Positions 22,072 through 32,760 of a DNA stretch of 64,000 nt are shown here, one piece after another. The stretch comes from Linum tenue. Taxonomy: Eukaryota; Streptophyta; Magnoliopsida; Malpighiales; Linaceae. The notes beneath the pieces are model-generated. The model did not search any database. It worked only from the letters and a program-made list of their open reading frames with translations, and was not told the DNA's origin. The stretch spans positions 40,946,495 to 41,010,494 of the forward strand of contig CAMGYJ010000002.1 of assembly GCA_946122785.1 (NCBI GenBank), given 5' to 3'. Within the stretch, counting starts at the first letter, position 1. The number at the start of each line of letters is the position of its first letter. The translations under genes were made by a program, and so were the position numbers.

Positions 22072-23531
22072 AATCACATCTACTAAATGCTCTCTGATCA
22101 ATAATTCTTTAACCTAAATCTACTATAAATAGGCAGGATAACTAACCACAATTTGCCTAATTAAGGAAAAGTAAGAGATTGAGAAATTGGGTTCCCCTTG
22201 AATCCTGAAATGGTATCAAAGCAGCCTAAAAGCAACAGACTTTCTCCAACCAGCAGTTCCCAATTCTTATCAGAAGTGGAAAGAAAGAACGAAGTAAACA
22301 AGGAAACCCATACCGCCAAAATCAATCGGAGAGTGGAGAAAACCCTAACTCTGCCAATAAAGGCTGTCCACGAAGAACAAAAGAGCGGAGATGAGTTGGA
22401 ATTTCCATGGACAAAGATTCGGCTGCGAAGAGATACGATTGGGTAAGAGAGAAATAGCGGAATTGGGTTGAAACAAATGGGGGCCGCCGGCGGAAGGGAA
22501 TCGAGTGGAACGATTTTCTTTCTTTCTGCAGCTGGTGATTTTTTGTTTTTATTTTTGTTGGGTCTCGTCGAAATTGGAAGAAGAAGAAGAAGAAGATAAA
22601 CGACAAAAGGAACCCAACAAAGAGTAAATGGTTCAGAGTTTCTCCGTACAGCCCTTTGTTGTATTTGGACAACGACGAAGAAGGTTGACTCCTAATATGG
22701 CTAGTAAATCACCGATGACGGAAGAGAGAGAGAGAGAGAGACAGACAGAGTGTGTGTTGAAATGGAGGAGATGGTGGGGTTTGGTGCTGTGCCAAGCTGT
22801 CAACGCTTAATTATTTCACCTGATTAAGAAAATTGGCCAGTGGGAGCCACCGGATTGCCGGGAAAGCAGCAGCTCCGGCCTCCGGCAGGGCGGCAATCCA
22901 GAGTGGTTTTGTTTGCACACTTGAAGGCCAGGCAGGGCTGAGTACCTTTTCTTCATGAAATCATTGACGAAAAATGTTCAGGTGAAAAAAGAGAACCGCC
23001 ATTAACAAACGTCTCCCTAGCGCGGGAAATTTCTTGCCGCCGTCAGTTGAGGTTTTTACTTTTTACCCGTGAGGCCGTGACCGCTCCCGGCAACCTTAAA
23101 CCACGTCAGTCGTCCTTATATTAATCCACAATTGATCTTTTAGTCACCCAATTTTAATTGTGTAATAATTTTGGTTCAGCTTCCTCTACGTTTTCATCCA
23201 GCTTTCTTAATTTGAAACAAATCATATTGAAAAACTTTGGAGTAGCTAATAAAACAATCACCTTGTCCAACAATGTAGTAATCACTAAAAAGACCAAACC
23301 AAACCAGGTGTGAGCAAATTTCATCTTCAAAAGTCTTGGCTAACAGATTGGTCAACTTTAGCCTCCACCTCAATTCATTCTATCAAAGCCTATATGGTCT
23401 CACATTCATAACTTTGCACATCTGCGATTCGGTCTTCAATCACTCTTCTTCAAACGATCGAATTGTCTACAAAAGTACAACCCGCCGTTGTCCTTTTTCC
23501 AGGGAGTGAACATTGTTTCACTTACAGGTTG
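22072..23531. other. Upstream region of the U-box gene
   Basis: The part adjacent to 22071 should be the promoter and leader of the minus-strand U-box gene. It contains GAAGAA repeats (about 22579-22596) and a GA run (22726-22742). The remainder to 23531 adjoins the 3' end of the next gene. No additional coding sequence was found. Confidence 0.5.
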
Positions 23532-24786
23532 TTAACATATATCTTCAGCGAAGATGATGTCGAAGATTGATTGCACTGCAAAGAAGAATGAGCAAACGGA
23601 ATCAGGATGTAGAACCCAGAAGCTCTCTGTTGCATTAATGCTGATCAACACTCTCCCGAGGAAACTAGTTCTGCATTTGTTACTTAACCTTCTTCTTTGG
23701 GGATATTAGGCTGATCAACCAAGAGCTGGTGAAGGGCACTCAGATCACTGGAGCTGCAAAAGCAACATGAAGGCTGATTTTATACTATGAATACCTCACC
23801 AGCAATCAATAGCAGCAGTAGCAAGGCAATGTCAATTTCCTTGAGCAAGGTAGTTAAAACCGTGATTGTACTCATAAGAATCTTCGGATTTTACGATCTA
23901 ACACATGAGTTTCGATCCGAAACTTGCTAATAAAATCGATGGGCATCAAAACCAGGTTAAAATCACAATTTGCATCTGGTAAAATCTATGCAGTATTAAA
24001 CTATTCTACAGCATGGTCTATGAGTTCTAATCCTGAGCTCGTTGCGAAGTCGATCACGACCTACCTGGATTTCAATGTAAGAGACGAAAGTGCTGAAACC
24101 ACAGATGACTTGAGAACGTACCTGATAGAAAAAGTTGGTTAAGTCCCACAAATTGATCCATATGAAAACTCTGTACAGAAATAAACACAGCCATTACTCG
24201 GATTGATGCATATCATGAAGACTCAGAAGGCCGTCCAAGCAATAGGCTAGTGACGGTTTAACTCCAATTCGAAGCTGCAATTGCTTGGTAGTGATAGCCA
24301 GTGCAGAACCCCTGCTTACCAACTGTTTACCATCGCGATGCATCTTCTCAAGAGACAATACAATAAGATGAAACTCTTCCCTGAAAATGCAGAAACCCAG
24401 TTCAAACTTATCAACTGTCCAGGTAATCAAATTGAAGAAACTTACAGTGTTGTGTTCATGCAGCGGAAAATGGCGCCAAGTGACTCCATCTGCTTTCTGA
24501 AAACAGCATCTTTTACTCCATTGATGCTATTCAGAGGTCCGTAATTGGCAGATCTTTGAATCGCCTGCCCGTTAAACAGATAATGAACTCAAGGTCTCAA
24601 GCCCATAACTTTTGCTTCAGAGATTCAGCAAGTAAAGCAGGATAGAAAGCTCACCTGTAAGCGGTCGACGATGGAAGAAGCGTTCCTGAATTGGGAAAGA
24701 AGACGGGATTGAAGAGCTTCCCATCTCTCCATTTCATCCTTTACCCTTCTGAATCGCTGCTGATAATTCTTCACCATTCCCTCCAT
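23532..24786 (-). CDS. Small conserved plant protein, At5g43822-like (199 aa, six exons)
   Basis: Exons by hand: 24786-24655, 24564-24446, 24380-24198, 24121-24065, 23753-23689, 23575-23532. All introns are GT-AG, phases match and the sum is exactly 600 nt (199 residues plus stop). Key segments: [102 protein letters not shown] and a short last exon ending [10 protein letters not shown]. These match, from memory, the uncharacterised Arabidopsis protein At5g43822. It is mainly helical, with coiled-coil tendency at the start and no signal or membrane segment. Function is unknown. Reading through the third donor gives a false stop (GAG TAA), so naive frames truncate it. Confidence 0.9.
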
Positions 24787-25493
24787 TGTTACACTCTTCA
24801 ACCGCTTAAGCCCGCCAAAATCCCCAAATTTAGATAAACCCTACGAAAATTTTCACAGGGCTAGTATATTAGGGGCATAAATGACACAAATATTGTTTTT
24901 TTTTTTTTTTAATTTACCACCAATATGGCGGATTAAAAAGTATTGACAAGTATATTCTGTTTTGGAAAAAAAGTTAGGTGAGACCACTTAAGACTGATGT
25001 GTCACCACTGGAGGCTCAGGTGAATAGGGGGGAAGAAAGTCCCAGGTGTTGGCACCTGAGACTGAGGTGTCACCAACTAAGACTGAGGTGGCACCACGAA
25101 GAACAATCCTAATTCTAACCCTAAACCCTGAACCCAAAACCAATGAATTTCATATCAGTTATTCACACCACAAATGGCTAATGGGTAAGAGACATATTTA
25201 TTTTTTTAATTATATTATTCAAATGCTATTATGATTGTGTTTAGTTTAATTAGTGAGTTTTTCTGTAGTGATTTTAGAAGATTTGAACTAGTCGTTCGGT
25301 GGAAATCGGAGAAAGTAGAGGATAATTTGGGCGTCAAATTCGTTGGTGGTGGTAATTTTCAGTTGATGATTTTTCAAATGTAATAGTTGTGGTTTGAAGT
25401 AGTTGTTGTTTTTCAAATAGTTGTTATGGTTTAAGAAGGTTGTTGTAGTTGTAGTTGTTGTTTTTCAAATGTAGTAGTTGTTGTTATAGGTGT

Positions 25494-25736
25494 CAATCGG
25501 GCGGGTTCGGGCGGGTTCGGGTCGGGTTCAGTCGGGTCGCGGGTCAAACGGGTTGCGGGTCAAGCGGGTTGCGGGTTGATCGGGTTGCGGGTTGATCGGG
25601 TTGCGGGCAAATCGGGTTCGGGTTGATCGGGTTGCGGATCAATCGGGTTTTGGGTTGATCGGGTTGCGGATCAATCGGGTTCGGGTTGATCGGATTGCGG
25701 GTTACAACAGGTCGGGTTGCGGGTTGTTCGGTCCAA
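25494..25736 (+). repeat. Left subterminal GGGTTGCGGGT repeat array of the hAT element
   Basis: Some twenty copies of a variable motif around TCGGGTTGCGGGT or ATCGGGTTCGGGT. A matching array lies at the other end (29127-29400). Subterminal arrays of short GC-rich motifs are the usual transposase-binding regions of hAT elements. Confidence 0.8.
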
Positions 25737-26097
25737 ACCATCGAGTTTTTTTAATAATTAGTTATTACACTAATTTAAAACAAACTCACCGATCACCATA
25801 TTGCAATGAAAAAAACATGAAGGTACATTATTAAACAAATGAGTGACTATATTTTGCTTGAATATAACATTAACAAGTTTTATGTTCCTAGTTGTTGGTA
25901 CCTTGTAGAGGATTCATTAAGGTTACAAAACCAACATAAATAAATAGTTGAGCAACAAGAAATTAAAAAGCTGACAACTTGCTTGATCATAAACCAATGA
26001 GCCCATCTCTTGAGTCTTGATAGTTGAGAGTTGAGACTATTACATAACATTTAAGCAAATATAATGAAGGAAATACAGTAAAGTACATAAGGCTCCA

Positions 26098-26280
26098 TTA
26101 ATCTTGAAAATTTCCCTTAGTGCACATCTTAAGATGCCTCCATAGTGAAACTGTCCCATTCTTATTAGGATTGCATCCAAAAACCTTCATGTAATGGTTG
26201 CATTGAAGCTTGACCTCCTCCTCTGATTCAACTTGAGTTAAATTCTCCCAAACTTTGCTTCTTCTAGCCCTAGCGTCCAT
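26098..26280 (-). pseudogene. hAT transposase remnant: BED-type zinc finger, 60 aa
   Basis: SKVWENLTQVE, LQCNHYMKVFGC and GTVSLWRHLKMC form a BED zinc finger (C-x2-H/C pair then H-x3-5-C), the N-terminal DNA-binding domain of plant hAT transposases. A splice acceptor (TTTTTTAG) stands just before the ATG, as in hAT genes with an intron in the 5' leader. The frame stops after 60 residues and no catalytic or dimerisation (hATC) region is seen downstream, so the transposase is truncated. One expected zinc ligand of the first pair reads CNH rather than C-x2-C. Confidence 0.7.
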
Positions 26281-27956
26281 TGCTCCTAAAAAAGAAACGA
26301 AAAGAAAAGAATTACATAATCAATCAAGCAAGAAGCAACAAACACGATAACATGACTACTGAAGTTTCATCTAAGGAATTTACTCATTTTTGGACTAATC
26401 CTACAAAGTTTCATCTAAGAAGCAACAAACACGATAACATATTGAAACTACGAAAATTGTTTCGTTCTAATTACAAGAACACTTCTTAAACAGAAGCAAT
26501 ACACTCGCTAGTCTCCAGCACATACCAGACAGATTCCCGTTTCCTTACCTGCCCTCCTTCTCTTATCTGTTAAACCCACCAAAACCTAACTATAACAACT
26601 ACTGGAGCTTACTTACTATGGCCAAGAGCTGGAACTTCTTCTTCTTCTCAAACTACAAATTACTACTAGAATCCAAATTGTAAAGCACTATTTGTTGTCC
26701 TCTTGCAAAGCACTAATTAATTATTAAACTGGATTCATCATTAATTAATAATTATTAAACTTGAAAGAACCATGTCCATTCCCATTACATTATTATCAAT
26801 ATCATTAACGAGGTGCAAAACAAAGATTAACAATTAGAATTGATCAGCCGCCACCCAATACCTGTACTCAAATCAATATGGTGGGAGAGATCTTCCATTT
26901 TAACAACAACAAAGACCCGGTTCCATTCAGGTGTATTTTGGACTTTAGGTTTCTCCACCTCCGACGAACTTTTCAAGAGAAATAGCAGAACAAAGGAAAG
27001 TTCAGAACAGAGGAACTTAAAGAACAGGGGAAGCCGAGTTTGCTCTTCTCCCGTTCACTTCTTTCTTTCTATACCAAATAGACGAATATAAATTTAAACC
27101 GATCAAACTAGGGGAAATGCTCGGTGGAAAACACAACTCCAATCAATTAAAACAATCAATAAAATTCAACAATAAATTGGAGTCATGTTCATCGCATATT
27201 CGCATTCATAAAATAGAACAAGATCTGCCAGACAGAACAAGCAGAACAAGATCTGCGATTCTGCGAGCATAATAGAACTAAGGAAGTTCCCCTCCAGCCA
27301 AATAGCACAATCCTCTAGTTCCTTTCTTGTTCCTCATTCTTCCTCAATGTTATTTTCTTTCCCTTTTTGCTTTGTTATAGGATGAAGAGCGGGATAGACG
27401 TACCTGAGAAAATCGATAGCTATTGCTGCGAATGGCGAGGGCGGGCTGTTACCGGCGGCTGACGACAGTGACTGGTGAGAATATGGAGATGGAGAATGGC
27501 CGATTGATAGTGAATGGGAGGATTTTTTTTACCGATCTATAGAGAAGGGAAGGCGCAGAAAAGGCGTAGGGAAAGGGAAAAGTTTTTTGCCGAGGCAGAG
27601 AGAGAAAGGAAAGGAAGAGAGTGCTGGAGACGGTTGGAGATGCTAGGGAGTAGGGATAGAGATGATGGAGATCTTTGGAGATCACCACTGGAAAACGATT
27701 TGCAGGCTAGGAGGTAATCGATTAAGGAGTTCAAGTTTGATGGAGGTGGAGAATGAATGGCCTGCGATCTACGAAGAGATAAGGAAGGAAGATTTTTTCC
27801 ACAAAACGAAGGCATATCCAAGTCAGCTATCCACGTCTAAAACAAATCCTTCATAACAGTCGTTGATTAACTAATATCGACGGAGGAAACAATGTCTTCC
27901 ACTACGTGACCCGGATCGAGCTCTTTCAGGCTTCAGCAAACCCATTCCAATTTTTA

Positions 27957-28190
27957 GGATGGCCAACAAATACATATGAAGAAAAAGTTTATTATATAAA
28001 AAAAGTAAAGGCTACCGTAAAACTTCAGCTTAGTATTTCAAGAACAACAACTACTGTAATTCCTCATAATAGCTACTGTATGATAATATTGGCTACCGTA
28101 TTAGATACTTTAGGTAATTTTTTCTTATTAACTACGGTCTTTAATATGGTAGTCAACAAACGGTAGGGAAAAGTAGTATTTTCTGTAGTG
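27957..28190. repeat. Possible CACTA-type end with ACCGTA subterminal motifs
   Basis: The segment ends TATTTTCTGTAGTG (inverse: CACTACAGAAAATA), the usual CACTA terminus, and contains repeated CTACCGTA/CTACTGTA motifs. No matching CACTACAGAAA start is found on the left, so this is at most a fragment inside the hAT element. Confidence 0.35.
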
Positions 28191-28337
28191 TAACTAGTTT
28201 GTTGTTCAATTCGTTGGTCGGAATGTCATTTGAATATGATATATTTAAGATGTACATTCACAAGTTAAATTAATTGTTAAAATCAAATTAATTAATAAAC
28301 TATAAAAACCAAAATATCTATCATAAAGCATAACCAT

Positions 28338-28530
28338 GAAGAAACCCTAAACCCTAACCCTAACCATGAAGAAACCCTAAACCCTAACCCTAAACCTTAA
28401 ATCCTAACCCTATAACACCATTTTAAATCCGAAACCTAAAACTAACCTTAACCATCAACCATACATTATCCTAAATCACAACGTTAAGTAATTAACCCTA
28501 AAACTAACCTCAACCCTTAACTATAAGTCC
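28338..28530 (+). repeat. Degenerate interstitial telomere-like CCCTAAA repeats
   Basis: Several units of AAACCCTAAACCCTAACCCT, twice preceded by CCATGAAG, then grading into looser CCTAAC/ACCTTAAC text. These match the plant telomere repeat TTTAGGG on the other strand. The tract is short and imperfect, internal to the hAT element. Confidence 0.6.
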
Positions 28531-28579
28531 ACAAACCAAACAGGCAAACACTGAACTCTAGACCATGGCCTTATTCGGC

Positions 28580-28931
28580 TATACCCTATACTATAGTTAT
28601 ATGTTATGAAATTGTTGGTATAAGCTATAACGTATGTTATGTGAAGAATGTAATTTGAGTCAATTTTATATTCGGTTATTGAGAAGAACATACGTCCTAT
28701 GACTCCAAACTCTAAACCACGAGTCCACTACCATATACCCTATACACTAACCTTAAACCATGAACTATAGTTATGTATTATAGAATTGTTGGTATAAAGT
28801 ATAAACTATAGCGTATGATATGTGAAGAATGTTAGTTAAGTAAATTTTGTATTCAGTTATTGAGAAGAACATACGTCCTAATCCTCCAAACTCTAAACCA
28901 CGAGTCCACTACCGTATACCCTATACATCAT
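28580..28931 (+). repeat. Two diverged direct repeats of about 165-180 bp
   Basis: Both copies contain GAATGT, TTGAGAAGAACATACGTCCT, CCAAACTCTAAACCACGAGT and CCACTACC-TATACCCTATAC in the same order. They are non-coding and lie within the hAT element. Confidence 0.6.
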
Positions 28932-29126
28932 AGTTAGTAAATACTCTGTTTAATAACACGTTTATGTGATTCAATTTAATGACAGTTGCCATTTGTCAAC
29001 ACAAAATAAACCTTTGTTCTTTGTGGGAAAGATGAAAAAATAATAGGGCAAGTCACGTAAACTTTATATATATATTGTCTACATATAATATTTATGCACA
29101 AAATATATTATCTAGTATTATTCGTG

Positions 29127-29400
29127 CCAATCGGGCGGGTTCGGGTTGGGTTAATCGGGTTCGGGTTAGTCGGGTTACGGGTCAAGCGGGTTACGGGTCA
29201 ATCGGGTTGCGGGTCAATCGGGTTGCGGGTCAATCGGGTTCGGGTCAAGCGGGTTGCGGGTCAAGTGGGTTGCGAGTCAAGCGGGTTGCGGGTCAAGCGG
29301 GTTGCGGGTCGGGCGGGTTGCGGGTCTTTGACTTTTAGTCCAATCGGGTTGCGGGCGGGTCGCGGATCGGGTTGGTTGGGCGGGTTACTCGGGTCGGGTC
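29127..29400 (+). repeat. Right subterminal GGGTTGCGGGT repeat array of the hAT element
   Basis: The same motif family as the left array (CGGGTCAAGCGGGTTGCGGG and variants), in the same plus-strand sense rather than inverted. It ends just inside the terminal repeat at 29417. Confidence 0.8.
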
Positions 29401-29989
29401 ATGTTTTGACACCTATAGTTGTTGTTCTTGGCCAAATTATAAAATGTCCGAGTTGTTGTTTGTTATATGTTGTTCCGAATAGTTATCGCTAATAACATCA
29501 TACATGGGGACTAGTCGACTAGATACTATGACAACACTCCTTGTGTTGTTATTGTAACAACACTAGTCTCCAACCAATAGGAAGCTAGGGTTGTGATGAC
29601 TTTTTATTAGATGAATTGACCTAGTGTAAAATCAAAGCAGGGGTATAATTGTCATTATGAAAAATCTGTTTAAAAATCATAAAAAATAAATTCTTTTATT
29701 ATATTCGGCCCAAAATTTTGGTCGTCGGAATTCGGCCACCGGTCGCCGGAATTTGGTCGTCGGTCACCGGAATATGCTTTTTTGTCGCCAGATTATGCTT
29801 TTTGTCGCCGGAATATGCTACTTGTCGCTGGAATATCCTTACCGGCGTCGGAATCTAGTCATCGGGGCCGGAATATGCCTATCGACGTCGGAATCTGCTC
29901 ACTGACGGTCATCGGAGTTCGGTCAATGAACTTTGTTGACCGGTCAACGGTCTTCGTTGTCCCGTCAACGGTCAACGACCACCGGATGT

Positions 29990-30365
29990 TATGGTCTGCA
30001 TTGTGAGATTTATGGTTTGGTTTCTCATATTTTTGTATGCCTTTTGTGGTTTGCTTTATCGTGTTTGTGGTTTGCATTAAGAAGTTTCTGGCTTGCTTTA
30101 TCGTGTTTGTGATTTGCATTGAGAAGTTTCTGGTTTGCTTTCAAAAAATTTGTGGTTTGCTTTGCGGGGTTTCTGGTTTGTTTTAATAGATTTTTGGTCT
30201 GCATTAGGACGTTTCTGGTTTGTTTTTGTGCTTTGCTTTATCGTGTTTGTGGTTTGCATTATGAGGTTTCTGGTGTCCATTAGAAATATTTATGGTATTC
30301 TTTGTGGAATTTCTGGTATGTTTTAGGAGACTTGTGCTTTGCATTAGTAGGTTCATGGTATACTT
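29990..30365 (+). repeat. Minisatellite-like GTTTGTGGTTTGCATT repeats
   Basis: Repeated variants of TTTCTGGTTTGCTTTATCGT and GTTTGTGGTTTGCATTA, spacing about 25-45 bp. Just upstream (29710-29930) another set, GTCGCCGGAATATGCT, is repeated. Both are within the Pack-type element and non-coding. Confidence 0.6.
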
Positions 30366-30806
30366 TTTGTGGTTTGTTTTATCTCCTTCCCTTTTCCCCA
30401 TATTATTCCCATTGCTTACTTTACGTTGATGATGGTCTCCTCCATCCAATGACTGTGAAGATGAAGGAATCGCAGTGTGATCAATGGAGGAATTGGTTCT
30501 CGACAAGCCATAAGAGCTCATTGTCCTGGGGTGATAAGTCGAAACTTTCCTCCCTTTCCCGTCAAAGATGACATCCATGTCGTCTTCTTGATCCGGAACC
30601 TTACATTTCTCCCCTAATATAATGGTCTTCATCCACACCGAATCCTCGTTCCTCATCTTCTCCCTCTTGTTCTTCCTCTCCTCTCGATCCTGCTTCTTCG
30701 CCTCCGACACATTCCTCTTAAGATTCATGCTCATCGCTTTAGTCAGATTCTTCCTGGAAATGAACGTTGTTGCCACGAAGTTGTTGCACGAATACGTCGC
30801 CCTCAG
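30366..30806 (-). pseudogene. Captured fragment of an uncharacterised plant gene
   Basis: Downstream of the GPAT units the minus strand is open and reads [74 protein letters not shown] and then a Ser-rich tail. The W-x-K-T-I-I-L-G-E-x-C block resembles a family of small basic plant proteins of unknown function that I know only loosely. The open frame joins the GPAT pieces into 305 codons, but it is a composite of captured segments and not a normal gene. Confidence 0.55.
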
Positions 30807-31312
30807 TTGCTTCGATGGCGGTAAAGGCAATGCGCTCCCATGGGAGCTCCCTTCTTCGTCTAAATCTGTAGGTGACACAGCTGATCTTCCGGCCGAGTGC
30901 GACGGCGGTGACGACCGGGTCGAGGACGGTGCGGTGGTTGCAGACGTTGCTTCGATGGCGGTAAAGGCAATGCGCTCCCATGGGAGCTCCCTTCTTCGTC
31001 TAAATCTGTAGGTGACGCAGCTGATCTTCCGGCCGAGTGTGACGGCGGTGACGACCGGGTCGAGGACGGTGCGGTGGTTGCAGACGTTGCTTCGATGGCG
31101 GTAAAGGCAATGCGCTCCCATGGGAGCTCCCTTCTTCGTCTAAATCTGTAGGTGACGCAGCTGATCTTCCGGCCGAGTGCGACGGCGGTGACGACCGGGT
31201 CGAGGAAGTTTCGGTGGTTGTAGACGAAGAGGACGTCCGGCTTGCTCTTTCTGGGCGGCGGCGAGTGTGAAGGAGGCGAGTGTGAAGGAGACGGGACCTA
31301 TCAGAGTGAACG
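30807..31312 (-). pseudogene. Captured GPAT (sn-glycerol-3-phosphate acyltransferase) fragment, triplicated
   Basis: The minus strand at about 31260-31150 reads [20 protein letters not shown] then [11 protein letters not shown], the acyltransferase motif I block (NHR-x2-LDP) of plant GPAT4/6/8-type enzymes. A 140-bp unit with this block and about 50 bp of other sequence occurs three times in direct order, starting at 30807, 30947 and 31087. As 140 is not a multiple of three, the copies fall in different frames. The leftmost two read [14 protein letters not shown]; the rest of the enzyme is absent, so it cannot be a working acyltransferase. Confidence 0.82.
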
Positions 31313-31430
31313 GGAAATACTTAAGGTTAATTTTTATTGATTATTTTTATTGTTATTTACCCTTTTACCCTTAATGAATCCTATTGTTATTATAACAACA
31401 CTTAAGGTGTTGTTATACTATCCGCACCCC

Positions 31431-31600
31431 CATACATGAATGTAAAAATAGTTCAAGGAATAGTCCATATAAATAGTTCACATAATAGTCCACATAACAC
31501 ATAATGTGAACTATTTATGTGGACTGGTCTAAGCCAGACTATTATGTGAACTATTTATGTGGTCTATTCCTTGAACTATTTTTACATTCATATATGATGT
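31431..31600. repeat. Central hairpin of the foldback element
   Basis: CATACATGAATGTAAAAATA and AGTTCAAGGAATAG... on the left return inverted as GAACTATTTTTACATTCATA near 31560-31595, with a short loop around 31500-31510. This is where the two long arms of the outer element meet. Confidence 0.75.
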
Positions 31601-32236
31601 TATTAGCGATAACTATTCGGAACAACAAATAACAAACAACAACTCGGACATTTTATAATTTGGCCAAGAACAACAACTACTACATTTGAAAAACAACAAC
31701 TACAACAACCTTCTTAAACCATAACAACTATTTGAAAAACAACAACTACTTCAAACCACAACTATTACATTTGAAAAATCGTCAACTGAAAATTACCACC
31801 ACCAACGAATTTGACGCCCAAATTATCCTCTACTTTCTTCGATTTCCACCGAACGACTAGTTCAAATCTTTTAAAATCACTACAGAAAAACCCACTAATT
31901 AAACTAAACACAATCATAATAGCATTTGAATAATATAATTAAAAAAATAAATATGTCTCTTACCCATTAGCCATTTGTGGTGTGAATAACTGATACGAAA
32001 TTCGTTGATTTTGGATTCAGGGTTTAGGGTTAGGAGGTGACACCTCAGTCTCAGGTGCCAACACGTGGTACTTTCTTCCCACCTATTCACCTGAGCCTCA
32101 AGTGGTGACACCTCAGTCTCAGGTGGTCTCGCCTAACTTTTTCTCCAAAACACAATATACTTGTCAATACTTTTTAATCCGCCATATCAGTTAGCTTTCT
32201 GTCGAGTTGCGGCTTAGTTTTCTTTTCGCCTTACAG

Positions 32237-32760
32237 AAGATGCTAGCAAGTCTGAAAATGGAGCTCAGCTTGAGAGTGATGACAGGGTGAGTACCTATGT
32301 TGAAGTTGTTCTTTTGGTCGGGCTAATATAAAGGAAAGAACACCCCTGTGGTTTCATCGTAGATAGAGGGTTCAATTAGAACTGGAATGACGAAGCTACT
32401 AATTATCAGTTGTCACGCTTCTGGAATTGAAATGATCTTTGCAAATGGGATTGATTGCTCATATGAAGTTAATTTAACATTATGGTGTCTGGCAGGTCAA
32501 GAATGAGCGGTCCAAAACCCTTGCTGTGTTCGGAACACTGGTTTCTCCGAAGCTTCCCAACTGTCATTTGAGAAAGGTAAACTAATGTACCTAAGTAAAC
32601 CAGCTAAAATTTTGGTGATGACGACTGTGTCGCTTACTAATGTTCACATGGTTATGCAGCAATAGAGATGATTGTAGAGATAGCTAGTCTTCGTTCGGAG
32701 ATCCTTCTTGCGTCAGATCAAGTCCAAAGACTGTTGGAGGGTGCGAAGAGGGTCACATAG
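32237..32760 (+). pseudogene. 3' relic of a VMA22/CCDC115-like V-ATPase assembly gene
   Basis: Three exons remain with proper splice borders: 32237-32286 (DASKSENGAQLESDD), 32496-32576 (VKNERSKTLAVFGTLVSPKL) and 32660-32760 (AIEMIVEIASLRSEILLASD... stop TAG). They match the C-terminal half of plant coiled-coil proteins related to VMA22/CCDC115, which help assemble the V-ATPase in the ER. In exon 2 the expected QLSFEK appears only in another frame (CAACTGTCATTTGAGAAAG), so a small deletion has shifted the frame. The 5' exons are absent: immediately upstream is the end of the foldback element, and beyond it the next gene. A pseudogene is therefore likely. Confidence 0.75.

Larger units (their letters stand above)
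25485..29417 (-). mobile_element. hAT-superfamily element, 3.9 kb, internally degenerate, inserted in the foldback arm
   Basis: Perfect 12-bp terminal inverted repeats TATAGGTGTCAA/TTGACACCTATA are flanked by the 8-bp direct repeat GTTGTTGT (25477-25484 and 29418-29425). The undisturbed target survives in the opposite foldback arm (inverse of about 31660-31700), which independently confirms the insertion point. Both ends carry dense CGGGTTGCGGGT-type subterminal repeats. A BED zinc-finger exon on the minus strand is the only transposase piece recognised, so the element is non-autonomous. Confidence 0.93.
29507..31430 (-). mobile_element. Pack-type non-autonomous DNA transposon carrying host-gene fragments
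   Basis: The 1.92-kb insertion is flanked by the 8-bp direct repeat CATACATG (29499-29506 and 31431-31438) inside the foldback element. Its ends are imperfect inverted repeats of about 55 bp: GGG...ATACTATGACAACAC..GTGTTGTTAT on the left and the inverse of GTATAACAACACC..GTGTTGTTATAAT on the right. It has no transposase. It carries a GPAT fragment present three times and a second host-gene fragment, both on the minus strand, plus minisatellite-like sequence. The gene-capture habit suggests a Pack-MULE, but an 8-bp duplication would also fit hAT. Confidence 0.75.
24923..32187. mobile_element. Long inverted-repeat (foldback-type) element, split by two nested insertions
   Basis: The outermost sequence ATATGGCGGATTAAAAAGTA at 24923 reappears inverted at 32187. 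The left arm covers 24923-25484, 29418-29506 and 31431-about 31500; the right arm is about 31505-32187. The arms share long stretches, for example GTTAGGTGAGACCAC, GACTGAGGTGTCACC, and the GTTGTTGTTTTTCAAATG and ATTATAAAATGTCCGAG blocks, with substitutions and a roughly 40-bp indel. Without the two insertions and their duplications the element would be about 1.4 kb and almost wholly palindromic. It has no coding capacity. No target duplication is clear (only ATAT on both sides), so the superfamily remains open; a Mutator-like or foldback origin is possible. Confidence 0.85.

Noticed and set aside
24900..24935. Target duplication for the outer foldback element
   Set aside because: Only ATAT is shared by both flanks and it is palindromic, so it may simply belong to the inverted repeat.
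27449..27856. Overlapping frames on both strands
   Set aside because: Low-complexity purine/pyrimidine sequence inside a hAT element; no domain match on either strand.
30204..31121. A 305-codon minus-strand protein gene
   Set aside because: The frame is made of GPAT fragments in different frames, a second captured piece and a minisatellite (repeated MQTTNTIKQ), all inside a transposon; no native gene structure.
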